From: Galerina marginata
Taxonomy: Eukaryota; Basidiomycota; Agaricomycetes; Agaricales; Galerinaceae
Length of the DNA: 64,000 nt
Assembly (NCBI GenBank): GCA_023014335.1
Contig: JAECYW010000003.1
Location: forward strand, 1,674,001 to 1,738,000
Direction of reading: 5' to 3'
The position numbers and the translations under genes are program-made. Of this stretch, positions 44,815-57,832 are shown piece after piece (the first letter of the stretch is position 1; each line of letters begins with the position of its first letter). Below the pieces are notes generated by a model. The model searched no databases, was not told the origin of the DNA, and saw only the letters and a list, made by a program, of their open reading frames with translations.

Positions 44815-47800
44815 TTAGAAATTAAATGCAGTGCTTTTCCAGGTTTCTTTCTTTCTCTCCTTTTGCATCCTCTCATCCCACCGCTCTCCGACCCTCTCGA
44901 CTATATCCTTGCCGTTATCCATCGCCTTAACCACATTTTCCTTGACACCCTGCACCAACCCAGGACCTTCTGTATCAACTGGTGCACCTGCCTTCCCAGG
45001 GAAGAGCTGCGGCTTTCCACTTCCAATGGCAACCACCACCTCCTCTTCGTCCAGGGAATCCCTACGAGGCTCGGAAGACCCATGCGCATCCTCCATCGTC
45101 AAGTTAGCTTTCCCCCTCGAATCCATCACATCCGTTCCCGTTGGCTGCTCCTCTACTATGGTCGTCGGAGCTGTCTTCAGGTTAGTAGTCGTCGTCGTCG
45201 TGCTCGTGAAAACAAGCCCTTTCGGCGATGCGTCGAAACTCTTCCTTGTCTGTACCTCCACGTAGGAATCAGTGTTGGCATCCACCTCTCCTCCCTCGAC
45301 ATTCTCATCAGAAGCGGCACGTCCAAAAACCTTTGGCCCTGTATGCAAGATCGCACTCCACCAATCACCTAGCACCTCAGCTAGGTCATCCTTCTGTGTA
45401 ACAGCCGCCTTCTCCAACACCACCCTCCTCAAATTCGCCCTATACCGTTGTTGCTGACCCCGAGTCGGTTCTGTTTCTCTCTGTTTTTCTTTTCCTTTTC
45501 CCTTCCCCGTCCCGATTTTGCCATAGCCAATCACAGCTTGCGCTCTCCTAGCCGCCCCTCTTCTCTGTGCATCCCGGGCTACCTCCCCAAGCCCCTGCGC
45601 CAAGACTTCCAACGCGCCCCTCGCCTTTTCTTCAAGCCCTTGCTTCACCAGCCGCGCCACTACCGGCCCCGCAAGCGGCTGCACGAAAAGCTTATTTAAT
45701 ACCCAGTGCCGGCTCTGGTCTATCCTGAACTGCAGCCCACGCATGGCGACGGACACGTCGACGATACGGAACAGCGGCTCCGCAGCTACATTGTCGCGAT
45801 TTGTAGCAACACCTCCGGCGTCCCTTTCATGTCTTGTCGCTGACCCCACCTGCCCCAACGCGACTTGTACATCCATGTTCGCCGGTTCATCCAGGTCGAT
45901 TTCCACGCTCTTTTGCGCTCCAAAGCCATTGTTGACCACTGCAGTATGTTGCAGCACCTGCCCTTCTTCGCTCTGAACGATAATTTCAGGAAGCGGAACC
46001 TCTGTCGCCACGATGTCAGCTGTAGCCGCAGCTATGGCGCTGTACCTTGACGGGCTCTCCATTGCTAAAAAGTCGTTTTCCACCTCGACCTCTACGTCCA
46101 GCCCAAGCCCTTCATGCATACCGTCCATTCCGACATTCACACTGAGTATTCCCTCGTCCTCGTAGTCAACGATCCCACCCTTATATTTGAAGTAATACCC
46201 CATACCCTCCACGCGCGCTCGAACGCCATCTAGGCGCATCCTCAAGCGAGATGTAGTGTGCACGCCGGGCTGATCCTCGGTGAGATTCAAACCCTGCACT
46301 GAAGGCAGAACGTGCCCGGCAGGCGGCGACAACGCAGAGTTTCGATGAGCTAGGTCGATCTTCATCTCGGTCCACTCCTTTAGCACCACCTCATCGGGCA
46401 CCAAGCTTGTCCCCAGCGGGTCCGTTGTGCCACGCCCAAGGCCTTGGATGAATAGTGCGCGCAACGCGCCTTCCATAGTCGGTGTCTTTACTTCAATGAA
46501 AGGAACGGGGATTGTGGTAGTCGGTATCAAGCGCAACAGGCGGGGAATCGCCCATCCTATCCAGGACGACCATCCTCGCATGCCTGAGATGTTTTGAATA
46601 AGGCTCTGGCCATTAGAGCTTTGGCTTAGAAAACCAGAGAGATCGTCTCCAAGCGCGTCCAAAGCATGTACTAGATCCACAGTGGTCTTGTCACTCTCCA
46701 GAGAAGCGGCGTAAGCGTCGACCTCATTCATTAGTGACTTCAAGTCGCCTTTAAACCTTCTCCGGATTTGATCTCGAGGGTCCACGGTCTGGTCTTCCTT
46801 TATGTCCACCAATTCTTCCTCGACTTCAATCACTGATTCTCCGACAACGTTGATGAGCTCGACGCCATCGTCAAACAAGTCCTCCAGGGTCTTCCAGCCC
46901 TCCTCAGACGTCACCCAATCCGAATCCTCTTCGAGGGACTTATCCAGATACGCTCCAAGATGGGAGAAGTAGAGCCGCACGGGGTTTGACTCGTCGGCAA
47001 TAGTCCGTTCCTCTTCCTTGACAATGGGACTCTCAATGACCGTAGGACTCTCGATGAGGGAGTTCTGCGACTCCGAAGGTGAGATTGCTACGGGTGAAGG
47101 GGGTTGATTGTCGTGATGATGCGAGTGTTTCTTTTTCGACTTCTTCTTTTTCTTCTTCTTGCTTTTGCTGTCTTCATTTTCATCGAGTACTTCGGTCGTC
47201 GTTTCTGGAGAGGGTGGATGAAGCGAAGTCGGATCCGCAGAAGATTGTGCCATGTTCTTAGCGATGGTTGTGTGGAGTTCATCACCAACAATGAGAGGTA
47301 CTTCCTCGATATCTTTGACAACGCGGCTGAATGCCTTAAGCATGCCGTCAAGAGAATGGCCTTTCGCCATGCGCTGCAACATGATTTTGAGGTCTTGAAG
47401 AACTGCATCAGAGGAAATGTCGATGAAAATTTTTTGGTCCTTAGACCCTTGGCCGTATGGTTGAGGTGGGTAGGTCCTCTCTGCCTCGTTGAAGGTGGCC
47501 CTGGTCTGTCCCATCGCGTCTTCGAGAATCCCTGTAGCCGTTTCAGAGGCAGATGCGATTTTATCTGCGTACTTGCGCACGAGAATAACAATAGAACGCA
47601 TCGCCGAACGCGATGCTGGATGCTCCTGTATGCGAGATAATGCCTAATAGAAGGCATTTGAAAGGAGAAAGAACGAAGGTGTAAGATTACCGACCTCTTG
47701 CACCCGCCCCAAAATCGTCTCCTTGGTTTTATCTGTCAAATCCTGGCCTACGCCCTCCCATTCCTTCTTCACATCGCCAGCAGTAGTTTTAATCTTGTTG

Positions 47801-48751
47801 AGAGTTTCCTTACCCTTTTCTTTGACGTCATCGACTGTGACAGACGAGTCCAGTTCAGGTTCGCCGTCCCTTGATACGATGATGTCATCGGCGTTACGCG
47901 CTTTTTCCTCGACATCTTTGGCGGCCAGCTCAACTCCGTGGGCGACATGTCCTACGTCGGCCGCGGTACGAGCTACCTGGTCCCGAAGTACAAAAACCAG
48001 GTCTATGAGAATAAGGCGGAAGGCGGGCGATGTGAGAGACGTCAGGAAAAGCGTGCGCAGAGCGTCGATAAGCGTTTCCGCGTCGAATGCGATCTCGCCC
48101 TTGGTGGGAGCTGAGTGGACGTAGTTTATTGAGCCTCTTCAAATATGGGTTTAACTGAAAGTGTAAGTTGCCACTTACTTTCTTGTTTGAGCTCGGATAC
48201 GCCGGATTTTGTGGCATCTAGTGCGGCATGGCCCGCCTTATACGCGGTTGGTGCGTCTACACTCACATCCACGGTGATGGGCGGCGTGTCCGTCTGCACC
48301 AACTGAAAATAGAACTCCTGCAGCGTGTTATCGGCTTAAAAGTGTCAATGGTCTTGTTACAAATATATTTTGGTTCGCAAATACCATTTTTTTCCATCCC
48401 AAATCGCAAAGCAATCTGAGCGAGGCGTCTTAGATCTGCTATAACCTGTCTTCCTCGCTCGCTCGTTGGCCCGGTTCCAGAGACGGCTCTGCCCTTGTCA
48501 TCGTTCAGCAGTTCTGACTTGACCAAGAAACGCAGGAAATGAGAGATTTGATCCTGGGATGGAAGCTTGCCCGTGTTTAAGGCCGCTAGAACATCCACAA
48601 TTTTGTCTATCGTTGAAGTGTCCAATCCCCCTACCAACTTAGACGACGTTGCACTCGGCTGCTGGCCTTGTGACCCATTGTTCTTTGGCAGGAGTGGTTC
48701 CCGCTCGCCATCTTTTTGTCTCTTTCCTAGGCAGGGGAGGGAAAAGCCCAT
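44815..48751 (-). CDS. Ham1-like domain protein
   Basis: Minus-strand gene of about four exons, roughly 1200 residues; ATG at 48749-48751, stop at 44815-44817. It starts MGFSLPCLGKRQKDGEREPLLPKN, a Gly-Cys start that could be lipidated, then IDKIVDVLAALNTGKLPSQDQ, LRFLVKSELL and RQVIADLRRLAQIA. This is the pattern of the Ham1 N-terminal family in fungi. The large exon has RIQEHPASRSAMRSIVILVRKYADK, a Lys run (KKKKKKKSKKKHSHHH), GWAIPRLLRLIPTTTIPVPFIEV and MGYYFKYKGGIVDYEDEG. The C-terminal part with DVSVAMRGLQFRIDQSRHWVLNKLF fits the Ham1-like C-terminal domain. These large proteins resemble lipid-binding beta-sheet folds, but the biochemical role is not settled. Despite the name they are not the Ham1 ITP pyrophosphatase. 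The domain names are recalled, not searched. Confidence 0.8.
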
Positions 48752-49237
48752 GGTGGGATGACGGCGGTTGTGAGCAGGAGAGGTTGGTCTTCACGATCAC
48801 GACATCTCACCCTGTCTATATTTATACTCACCGCCGGGTCCAGGTGCTAAATTTGGATCAAGATGCCGGAAGCTTATAATACTTGGACCAAAAGCATACT
48901 GTACAGGTCCTCGAAGGCTGTAAAATATCGGAGACTATAGACTTCCTGGCACTCTGTGGTGTCCCACTTCCCTTACATGGGCTTAGATTCCAGGCCTACC
49001 TGGTCCTTTGAAGCTCAATATCCGAGGCCAGAAGAAAGGATTCAGACGCTAACCTGCTCAGGCATTCTAGGACGTATAGGATCAAAGCAAGAATAAACGT
49101 TCCTAAATTCGCTGGTCGGTGAGGAACTCTCCGAGTCGACCCTCCAGAAGAACGAAAGAAGCCCTTGGAGATGGTTTTCTATTAATACAGATAGGTACAA
49201 ATTTTCAAGGCTAGAGCCCACTAAACTAGCAGAAAGT
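48752..49237. other. Gap between Ham1-like and first cellulase genes
   Basis: Contains the Ham1-like promoter at the left and the 3' flank of the first cellulase at the right. A 98-codon minus-strand frame, 49042-49338, overlaps the last cellulase exon in another frame. No other gene seen. Confidence 0.4.
48817..48826 (-). promoter_or_regulatory. TATA box of the Ham1-like gene
   Basis: Minus-strand TATAAATATA, 66 bp upstream of the ATG at 48751. The motif and distance fit a core promoter. Confidence 0.5.
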
Positions 49238-51334
49238 CTAAGAAGTAGGCCCGCTCTGTGATCCAGAAACTGGCGCCAAACAGCTCTTGACCAGGGCTGT
49301 ATCCGTCCAGGTCGAACCGGTTTGCGTGGGTACTTCACCTATGAATGGTAATGGAGATTAGCCGGACAAGCTGAGAATGCTAGTATTTAAGTTGACAACT
49401 TACTGAGAACGTAGCCTAAAAGATAACGAAGACAAGGGTTAGCCTATGAAACATCCATATCAAAGCTCAATAATTACTCACTAGGATCAAAGTTACCAGC
49501 CGCCCAGCCGACGTAACCGATGAAAACTGAAAGATAGATGTCAAGGCGTTCGCGTATTCGAGAAGGTGGAGCACTTGCCATCAGAGTTCTGCGCCTGGTA
49601 CGCAATTTGTTGGCACATATTCGTGATGCAAGAAGCAGTATTTCCGCCACCAGTTTCGGTGTTGAATGCTTGGCGACCATTACACCGCAACCAATTTGCA
49701 AGGGGTTCCCATGTTGCTTCAATATTGTTCGTAACGCATTCACTATAGTAAAAGGTTAGGAATATTATATTTTGGTAAGGGAGAAAGGATGAGACAAACC
49801 TGTTGGTACCAGAGTTGTCGCTGTCCAGATACTTGTGCACGTCGAAGATTAAGCCGGTGATAGAACCATCTGGGTTAACAACCTTTTTGAGAGCATCACC
49901 CGACCCATTCGACACGAAGGTCTGGGCAGATGTCCAATTGTTTCCAGGGAGAAGGATGAGCTGAGTAGTTGCGCTGATTGAATTTAATTTGGCGTCAATT
50001 ATGCTTTATTTTGTCTGGGCAGTATTCAGGTCAGACTTACCCGGCTTTGCGGATAGCAGTGACAGCAGCTTGAACGGACTGAGCCCACAGATTGATATCT
50101 GGGACATCATGGGGCTCGTTCATACTAAGGATGATATCAACCAACGTCAACAGAAATATTAAAAAGGAAAACGCACACTCCGAAGATAACATTAGGAGTC
50201 GATGCGTATTTAGTAGCGATACCGGACCACAATGCGGCAAAGATATCATTAGATGGACCTCCTTGCCCGATTATCTGCGCGTATAAGCAAAGAAATCAAG
50301 TCAGAACAGTATACCAAGATAATTGGTCGAATATCGGACCTTTCCATTGAATCGGGCATAGTTGTGGACGTCGATGATACAAGAGGCTCCCGTCGCCAAA
50401 CAGACCTGAAATTGAGAGGAGATAATAAATAATGTATCCCCTTATCATTAGCACGTTTAAAATACCTGGACGAGATCGTCGTATTTTGCCAAATTGGTCT
50501 GATTGATAGTGCCAGTCATCGCGTCGTTGGTCAAGAATTGCCACCCGACAGGTAAACGGAAAGTGTTGAACCCATCATCGTTAACAAAGTGTTGCATTTG
50601 ACCTTCACCATCGTGACCTACAATTGCATAGCGCAGTTGGTCAAATCATCTCCAGCACATCAGGATAAAAGACGCCCACCGTAATATTTAAGCAAAGGTG
50701 GCCATGCACCACTGGCATTACAGTTCTACGAGTTAGGAACAGGTAGATGTTAGCTGTATAAAATACAATCCTGTTGGTACGTACCCCATCAGAGTTACAA
50801 CCAAAGTCAAAGCCGGCAATATTAACCCCAACATGAGAAAGTTTGCCCGTAGCTCTCTTCGTGACGCTTGCTGTGCAGGTTGCGGATGGCACGGAGGTGG
50901 ATGAGACTGTTGTGGTAGATTTTACTGTGGTTGTAGGCTTGACTGTGGAAGAAACTGGCTTGGTTGTCGCTGGAGATGATGCAGTTGAACTTGAAGCAGC
51001 TCCTGGAAGGCATTGGGAATAGTCTAAGAGAGTATCAATTTTTCAGTCAAAGGTTGCCTTCAGCAAGTTGTGACTAACAGGCATTTGATACCACGCAAGT
51101 TGATCCTGAAACGCAAGTCGTTGCACCAGCCCAACCCTTGAAAAGAGTCAGCAAGACCGATTACATGTAGCAGGGAGAATAAGAGCAACATACGGTACCG
51201 CCACCTGATTGGATACGTCAGTTATGGTAGCTTATCCTGGGCGTAATCGACATACATTGGCCGTACAAGGGTGCTTGCGCATGAACAGATACGGCGCCAA
51301 GGCCAAGAAGGAGCCCAATAGCAAAAAGAGTCAT
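49238..51334 (-). CDS. Endo-beta-1,4-glucanase, GH5 with N-terminal CBM1
   Basis: Minus-strand gene with more than ten short introns; ATG at 51332-51334, stop at 49238-49240. MTLFAIGLLLGLGAVSVHAQ is a signal peptide. The spliced CBM1 reads YGQCGGTGWAGATTC then VSGSTCVVSNAYYSQCLPG, with its cystines and aromatic residues. A Ser/Thr-rich linker follows, then the GH5 catalytic domain: LSHVGVNIAGFDFGCNSDG, GQMQHFVNDDGFNTFRLPVGWQ, CIIDVHNYARFNGKIIGQGG, VMNEPHDVPDINLW (acid/base Glu, 50099-50122), LILLPGNNWTSA, FDVHKYLDSDNSGTN, NTETGGGN (nucleophile Glu, near 49643-49665) and GYVGWAAGNF. The order matches Trichoderma EG2 (Cel5A). The secreted enzyme cuts internal bonds of cellulose. Its neighbour at 52535-54580 is a tandem paralogue with the same exon plan. 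Confidence 0.93.
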
Positions 51335-52534
51335 TGTGAAAATAGGTCAGATAGGGCACTGAATTTGAACCCAAGAACGGAGATCCCTGTTAAATAGTCT
51401 TCAAGCAGCTGTCCAGGAATACTGCGCGTCATACGTTTGCCCATGCCGTGGCCGACGAGTTACCGAGAAGGAACAAAGAGAGACAGAACTTTTTGCAAAA
51501 ACCGATCTTCCACAAACAGGGCTCGTCGCGGATGAAATCAGAGAAAGCGCAGACCCACGAACCATCCAAAACGGGAATTTTTCGCGTCAACATCGGTTGT
51601 TAGTTCCTCTAGTCGAATTTCTCAGATCAATTTGGGGTATTTTGGGGAAATTTTAGGCTATTATTGGGTCCTCGTGGTCGTTATCTCCTTCCGAGAAGTA
51701 GTTGTCGTCACGTAGAACCTAGGTAAGAGGGATTGACGAGAATTATCCGTTTCTCCTTCGCTAGTTGTCAGCCACATGCTTGTCGCGAGCCCTGCCGGTC
51801 GGAACATCACTACTACAGAGAGTTAAAGACGGCTTTAACGCACTTCGACGTTCGAAAGATTGTGTCGTGTGTGGCTTGGGTGAACAGGTGAGTGCTGGTG
51901 TAGTCTCCTATACAGACCATATAAACAGATGGTGAGTGACACGATCTTTACGGGAGATCACGGGCATTTCGCGGAGAACGTTGCTTTTTCCCTTGGGCTT
52001 GGAGTTGAAGGAATTCGTGTACTTCCAGTTGACATCTTGTACGCTGTGGCCGTGATAGTTTTGGTTCAAGTGCAAACTAGTAGTAGGGCTTCAGATGGTG
52101 GTGGTGGTCACGCTTCAAGCAAATTCGAACTCTAATTCTCAGAAAGGCAAGGCGTTATTTTTAGAAACGGCAAGTTTTCTGTCAGGTCTTGTCAATGTTA
52201 GCCTCGTGTCAATCCTAATATTTCTTAATTTCCATCTTCGTAGGTCGTGCTCACTCAAAGTAGTTATCATCCCACATTGACCAAATAATTGGCCTTCAAC
52301 AAGAGAAAATTAGGCATCTAGATCATTACAAGGTCGATGAGATATTCACACAAGCTGTTCCCTTGCCTATTATCACAGTCTTATATTGGATCAGATAGCC
52401 GGCGCTTGGTCATTGAAATTGAACGGAATAATTCGGTATAGGAGGATATTAGAATACAAATGATATCCTATACTTCTCGAGGCTATGGATTTTATAAGGC
52501 TGGAAAACACGTCTTGGGTTACGAAAAATGTATT
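51335..52534. other. Spacer between the two cellulase genes
   Basis: About 1.2 kb holding the promoter of the first cellulase and the 3' flank of the second. A TATTTAA box-like sequence lies about 60 bp upstream of the first cellulase ATG (minus strand, near 51391). Frames of 60-70 codons at 51929-52280 have no domain. No inserted gene or repeat seen. Confidence 0.4.
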
Positions 52535-54580
52535 CTAAGAGGTAGGGCCATTTTGAGATCCAGAAACCGGTGCTACGCAACTTTTGACGAGGAGGGTGTC
52601 AGTCCAAGTGTTTCCGTTCTTAGTTGGGACCTCGGCTGCGAAAGAAAGTTAATGACCTATGTCGATATGATTGAGCATTGACTTACTGAGGATGTAGTCT
52701 AATGAAGAGTACAATTCCGCAGGCGTCAGTTAACTGTTCGAGGAACTAGAGGCAGAAATACTCACTCCAGCTGGGAGCAAAGCCGCCTGCAGACCAGCCA
52801 ATATATCCGAGGATAACTGAAAGTTATTTTATGAGATTCAAACCCGACCTGTTTGCAATAAAATAATTTTACCATCAGAGTTCTGGGCCTGGTAGGCAAT
52901 TTGCTGGCAGAGGAACTGCACACAGCTAGCGGAATTACCCCCACCAGTCTCCGTGTTAAGCGCCTGGCGACCGTTGCAGCGCAGCCAGTTAGCGAGAGGA
53001 GCCCAGGAGCTCTGAATGTTGTTTGTAACGCAATCACTGTACGGTGTAAATATATAACGTCAAGCTGGACAGTCAGAGAGAAGTCGCCAATTATGAGAAA
53101 CTAATGCGTACGCATGAGTACCGGAATTATCGCTGTCAAGGTATTTATGGACGTCAAAGATTAAGTTTTTCGTGGTACCGTCCAGGTTAACAACTTTCTT
53201 GAGGGCATCAGCTGACCCCCCTGAAACGAAAGTTTCTGCTGAGGTCCAGTTGTTTCCTGGAAGGAGAATCATTTGCGTTGTAGCTCTAGATATTACCGTC
53301 AAATGAAGTTCTGGAAAGATTGGGAATTCTCGACTTACCCAGCTTTCCGGATGGCGGTGACGGCGGCTTGAACGCTCGCTGCCCACAAATTGATATCGGG
53401 GACATCATGAGGTTCGTTCATGCTTTAAAATCGGAAAAACGGTTAGCCGTTTCAACGGGGATAAAAAATCTATGTGCGAACATTCCGAAGACGACTTTAG
53501 AGTTCGACTTATATTTAGTTGCGATGTTGCTCCACAGTTGGGCGAAAACGGCGTTGGAAGGTCCTCCCTGTCCAATGATCTAAGAACAGAGGGAGGGTAA
53601 AAATCACAATGTCTGCGATGGATTGGAAATAAACTGACTCCTCCATTGTATCGCGCGTAGTTGTGAATGTCGATGATGCAGTAAGCGCCAGTGCCTAAGC
53701 AAGCCTGGTGAAAAAAACCTTGGCAGTTAGTTTTCTAACTATACGGTTAAAACATACCTGGACGAGAGCGTCGTACTTTGCGAAATTTGCTGAATTGAGG
53801 GTGCTGGTCATAACATTACCGGTCAGGTATTGCCACCCAGCCGGTAGACGGAAAATGTTGAATCCGTCATCCTTGACGAAGTGCTGCATCTGGCCAAGAC
53901 CATCGGCGGCTAAATTGTCGTTAGTTGTCGTATAAAGGGATGCAACTTAACAACATACTGGAATATTGAAGCAGAGGTGCCACAGTCTGAGTAAGGTCGC
54001 ACGACTGTATTTGCGAATGCCGACTGATCAGACAATAGGTAAAATTTTGACATTTTACTCACCCCATCAGTGATGCATCCGAAATCGAATCCTGCAATAT
54101 TGACTCCAACAAGTGAGAGCTTCCCAGTGGCTCTCGAGGTTAAGCTGCCATTGCATGTTGGACTGGGTGCCTTTGTCGATGTGGTGGTAGATCCGGGTTT
54201 TGTGGTCGTGGGGCTTGCTGTGCCTGGAAGGCATTGGGAGTAATCTAAAATATTCGAGGTGAGCTTCCGACATTTGAGCTCAGATAACCTGAGTTTTGCA
54301 CTTACAAGCACTTGAATATGTGCAAACCGATCCAGAGGCACAGGACGTCGAGCCAGTCCAGCCCTTGATTAAAGCCGATGTCACCATCAATCGGGCGACT
54401 TCTACGACTAACTAAAGTACTTACGATACCGCCGCCTGAAAAATAGATCATAGGTCAAAAACTTCGAAATGTTTTGAGCACGTTTTAAGATGACCTACAT
54501 TGACCGTACACTGGAGACTGCCCATGCACAGAGATGGCTCCAAGACCGAGGATAAGGCCAATAGCTAGAACTCGAGGCAT
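52535..54580 (-). CDS. Endo-beta-1,4-glucanase, GH5 with N-terminal CBM1 (tandem paralogue)
   Basis: Minus-strand gene with the same exon plan as its neighbour; ATG at 54578-54580, stop at 52535-52537. Signal peptide MPRVLAIGLILGLGAISVHG, then CBM1 with VYGQCGG and GWTGSTSCASGSVCTYSSA followed by YYSQCLPG. The linker is shorter, with TTTKPGSTTTSTK. Catalytic blocks: LSLVGVNIAGFDFGCITDG, GQMQHFVKDDGFNIFRLPAGWQ, CIIDIHNYARYNGGIIGQGG, IMNEPHDVPDINLW (near 53398-53422), MILLPGNNWTSAE, FDVHKYLDSDNSGTH, NTETGGGN (near 52936-52956) and GYIGWSAGGFAPSW, ending VAPVSGSQNGPTS as in the first copy. Both catalytic Glu residues are present. The block after ITDG, SCDLTQTVAPLLQYS, fits only when the intron ending CAG at about 54010 is removed. 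The secreted enzyme should have the same activity with possibly altered specificity. Confidence 0.93.
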
Positions 54581-56895
54581 CGTAATAAAACGTCGTTAGA
54601 TTTCTCCAGTATCGAATACCTGGTTATATACCTTAGAGTCTTGGCCGATGGCATATTATGCCTAGTTTCCCCAGGTGCGTCCGAGAAGTTCCCGATGAAC
54701 GCACGTCACCACCGTAGCACTTGAATCGATTTTGCCAGAGACCCTGATACGAGACCAGCCACAATGTCTACACGGCAGGCAGTGAGCATTTCGTATCAAT
54801 TAACAAGGTCTTCGTGATCACGCGTTCGATTTGTCGGAATAATTATGAGCCGGGGATAGAGGAATTTGAAGAAGCTCGCAGCACGGGTTCACGTTTTAGG
54901 GGAGATCCACAGATTTGTTGGAGCGACTGTTGACGTAAAATGAACAGTCAAATCCGCTGTACTTGGGAGAGTTAGTGACCTGCAATCAAGTGATCGTTGA
55001 TAGAACAAACGTTGATAGAACAAACCGACGATTTCCTTCCATAAAGCTTGATTCCTCGGAACCTATTTTAGCTATGTCAGTCCGAAGCGTCGCTTTTTGG
55101 TTTGACGGAGTCGGTATACGGAGCATGCTGATGGCGGACCGCAATTTTATAACCCGTGATACAAAGTGCAAGCCACAACGAATCACGATGGTTTGTTATG
55201 GTTGGCTGGCGTCCAACAGAGTGGATAACTATTATGAACTAATGAAGGCTTCAAGAAGGTCGAGAGGTTGATGTTACAGCCGAGATACTTAGGAGTGATA
55301 AAATTAGGATTCGGCGACCTAATCAGATAGCTGGCCAGTTACGCCGACAATCAAAATTTGGGAGAAGATGTCGAAAACCGAGTTTCAAAGCTTGTCAACT
55401 CAAAGTGATCCCTTTAAAATTACCCGCTCTCTGGACGTAAGCAAAGTCTTATCAAAGAAACTGGACTTTGTGACCTTTTTTCCGACGATGTACAGAAAAG
55501 ATTCCTCCTTCTGCGGAGTAGAAAGGAAGAAGCATCTGTCCGACATTATACCTCCCGCAATACCGTCATCGAATGTTAGGAAACGTGGTCCCAGGAAATA
55601 CATTATTAATTAAAAAATGTTAGTTCTAGTTTATAATCCATAGATTCAAAAAGAAACAGACCTAGAGGAGTCGCTGTTCACACACGTGCAAAATCCCTAC
55701 AAGTCAATATCCGTGACATTGCTCTAGAAAATCGACAATATGAGTATCACCAGAAGTGGATGCCCTTTTTGGACGCAAAGTCTGCCATGGGAGAGCCCCG
55801 GCGGTAAAATATTTGGATGATTGGCAGATCAATCCGGAACACAACCGAGGTGCGACTCCAAGGGGGACTTTTGGCGGAAAAGGCGATTCTGAGTTCGCTT
55901 AAGAACCACACGTCAAAAATTTATCGCAAGCTCAGATCGGGTTGGTCGTCTGAATGGTAGATGAGATAAAAACAGCGATCAAATGACCTATACCTTTGAG
56001 AGGCAGTCTACAAAGGCTGCTCGAGGAATGCGAAGATTGCGATGCGGACGACGGACGGAAGGCACGAAAGATTGTCGAGTTCTGTTGACTCAACAAGTTC
56101 GGGAAATGACGTTTCCAAGAGCTGTTTGTTCCTCTCCGACTCTGTCGGGTTAGTCTAAGCATACAAGGCGTCACGGGAGGACACCGACATCCCACTTGAT
56201 GATGAGCTTTTCGATGTGTGGAGCGTCGTGGAGGAAGAACGTTGTCGGAGTAGGAAGAGAAGATGAATATGTCGTGGAAAAGGTGAAGGATTTGCAACTA
56301 TGGGCATGGCGCAGCTGAGCTTGTGCGATGGCAGCTACATGACGAACTTCACAAACGTTGTCGACAGAGAATCGCTGGCGCCGCCAAATCCACGACATTG
56401 AGGTTCCTCACGGTTTTCGACCATAAAAGACGCGTCCAAGAAGGCCGCGAGATCCTTTATCACATCGGAGACGACGCGAAGCCAGCAATTCAATCGCAAG
56501 CGAACTTTTCGTTACAGGAGCTTGCACATCGAAACGGCGTTGAACTGGAACAACGAGGGTGATCTGGCGTCTTTCTCTTTCCATATAAAAGATACGGGCG
56601 GGCAATTGGATTTCGGAGACAGATCCTTCGATTGTTGACGAGATTTGGGCTGCTATAGTCAGCACGAGTAGCAGATATGACATGGATTTCAGTTGGAATA
56701 TCGTGGACAGATCTTTCAATTGCGGCGTACACAAGTTCCTGTCGAAAAATTTGAGGAAAAGGGATGAAAGAGCCTGCGTTGCTGGACGTATTGGAAAAGG
56801 AGGATTGCAATTGTTTTACGTGGTTCAACGACTGGTGGATGTGAGCGAAAGTTCAAACCAAGTTCTGTCAAACATGAAATCTTTGATCTGGAGGA
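54581..56895. other. Gene-poor stretch left of the 937-bp element
   Basis: Holds the promoter of the second cellulase (a TATATA near 54625 on its strand). Around 55970-56830 several frames of 75-120 codons overlap on the minus strand; one starts MSYLLLVLTIAAQISS, which resembles a signal peptide, but no domain emerges and frames conflict. I do not call a gene. Confidence 0.4.
54995..55024. repeat. 15-bp tandem duplication
   Basis: CGTTGATAGAACAAA occurs twice in direct succession. It is short, in non-coding sequence and probably a slippage product. Confidence 0.6.
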
Positions 56896-57832
56896 CTATG
56901 ACTGTCCGGAGGCACTTTTATTCTCACGACGCGCGCGGTTTGATCCCGCGAGCGCCAAAGCCTGAAATTGTTAAATAGGTACTAAATCTTTCATGGGTCC
57001 ATAGATGTAATATAGTTTGATGTTTGGAATAAATATCTGGACTTAATCTGGGTCGCTACGAATAGGTATCTCCAAGAACTCCAGTCAATACATGTGCCTC
57101 AAACATTCTTATTGAGGAATTTTGATCTATACTGACGCCGTATTACCTATGTATCTTGATTCTTAATAAATTAAATGCCTTGTTGAGATTTATGGTGCTC
57201 GCTCGGCTCTTGAAGTTGCATTGCGTTGCACACGAGATATCTGGGTACTGTACTTACTGGTCCTCCACTTATGCTTGCTGTCCAGATCATGCTGTGTCGG
57301 GAAATGAAAATCGTAACCTATTTTTTTCATGCTGGTAACTGCACTGTATGGTCAAAACAAGTCAAGTACACTTTTGTACACCTTCGAATACGAAAATTCA
57401 TCGCTGCCGTCATGTTCGGCACAACTGGACAGCCCGGACCGAGGGACCGTTGTCTCCGGAGGTAGTCGTTCCGCCGTTGTTGCGAAGTTGTTTCTAGCTT
57501 CAAGCTTCCACTTTCAAGCTTGTATCGAGCGCCATACGCTTGTAAGGTAACATAGCTATTCGGAGTTGAATTTATAAAACGTGGCTTTTCTTTGTTAACC
57601 CCAATGAAAGAGGGTGGAGGAACACCTTGACCAAGTAGGTACTTAGCTCGTATTGGCCAAACCTCAAAAAGTTACCCCTTAGTAATGGCCCAGAAATCTG
57701 ATCCATGCATTTAAAGCCTTCACATCTGTCAGCTAGAAAGGAAACTACGACCAATTCAACGAGTTCAGGCTTTGGCGCGCGCGGGATCAAACCGCGCGCG
57801 TCGTGAGAATAAAAGTGCATCCGGACAGTCAT
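56896..57832. mobile_element. 937-bp element with ~82-bp terminal inverted repeats
   Basis: The left end (56896-56979) and the reverse complement of the right end (57751-57832) match almost base for base over about 80 bp. Both start CTATGACTGTCCGG and run through CACTTTTATTCTCACGACG, a GC-rich palindromic core and CCAAAGCCTGAA. The interior is AT-rich and has no long open frame. AGGA stands immediately outside both ends (56892-56895 and 57833-57836), a possible 4-bp target duplication. The structure fits a non-autonomous DNA transposon; superfamily unassigned. The right end lies about 230 bp before the ATG of the peptidase gene, so the element borders or overlaps that promoter. Confidence 0.65.

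Noticed and set aside
55970..56830. Overlapping minus-strand frames, one with a signal-peptide-like start
   Set aside because: Several frames conflict, none keeps going across plausible introns, and no conserved motif appears.
56930..56965. tRNA-like T-arm (CGCGG-TTTGATC-CCGCG) in the inverted repeat
   Set aside because: No matching acceptor, D-arm or anticodon arm can be folded at the right spacing; it is part of the palindromic element end.
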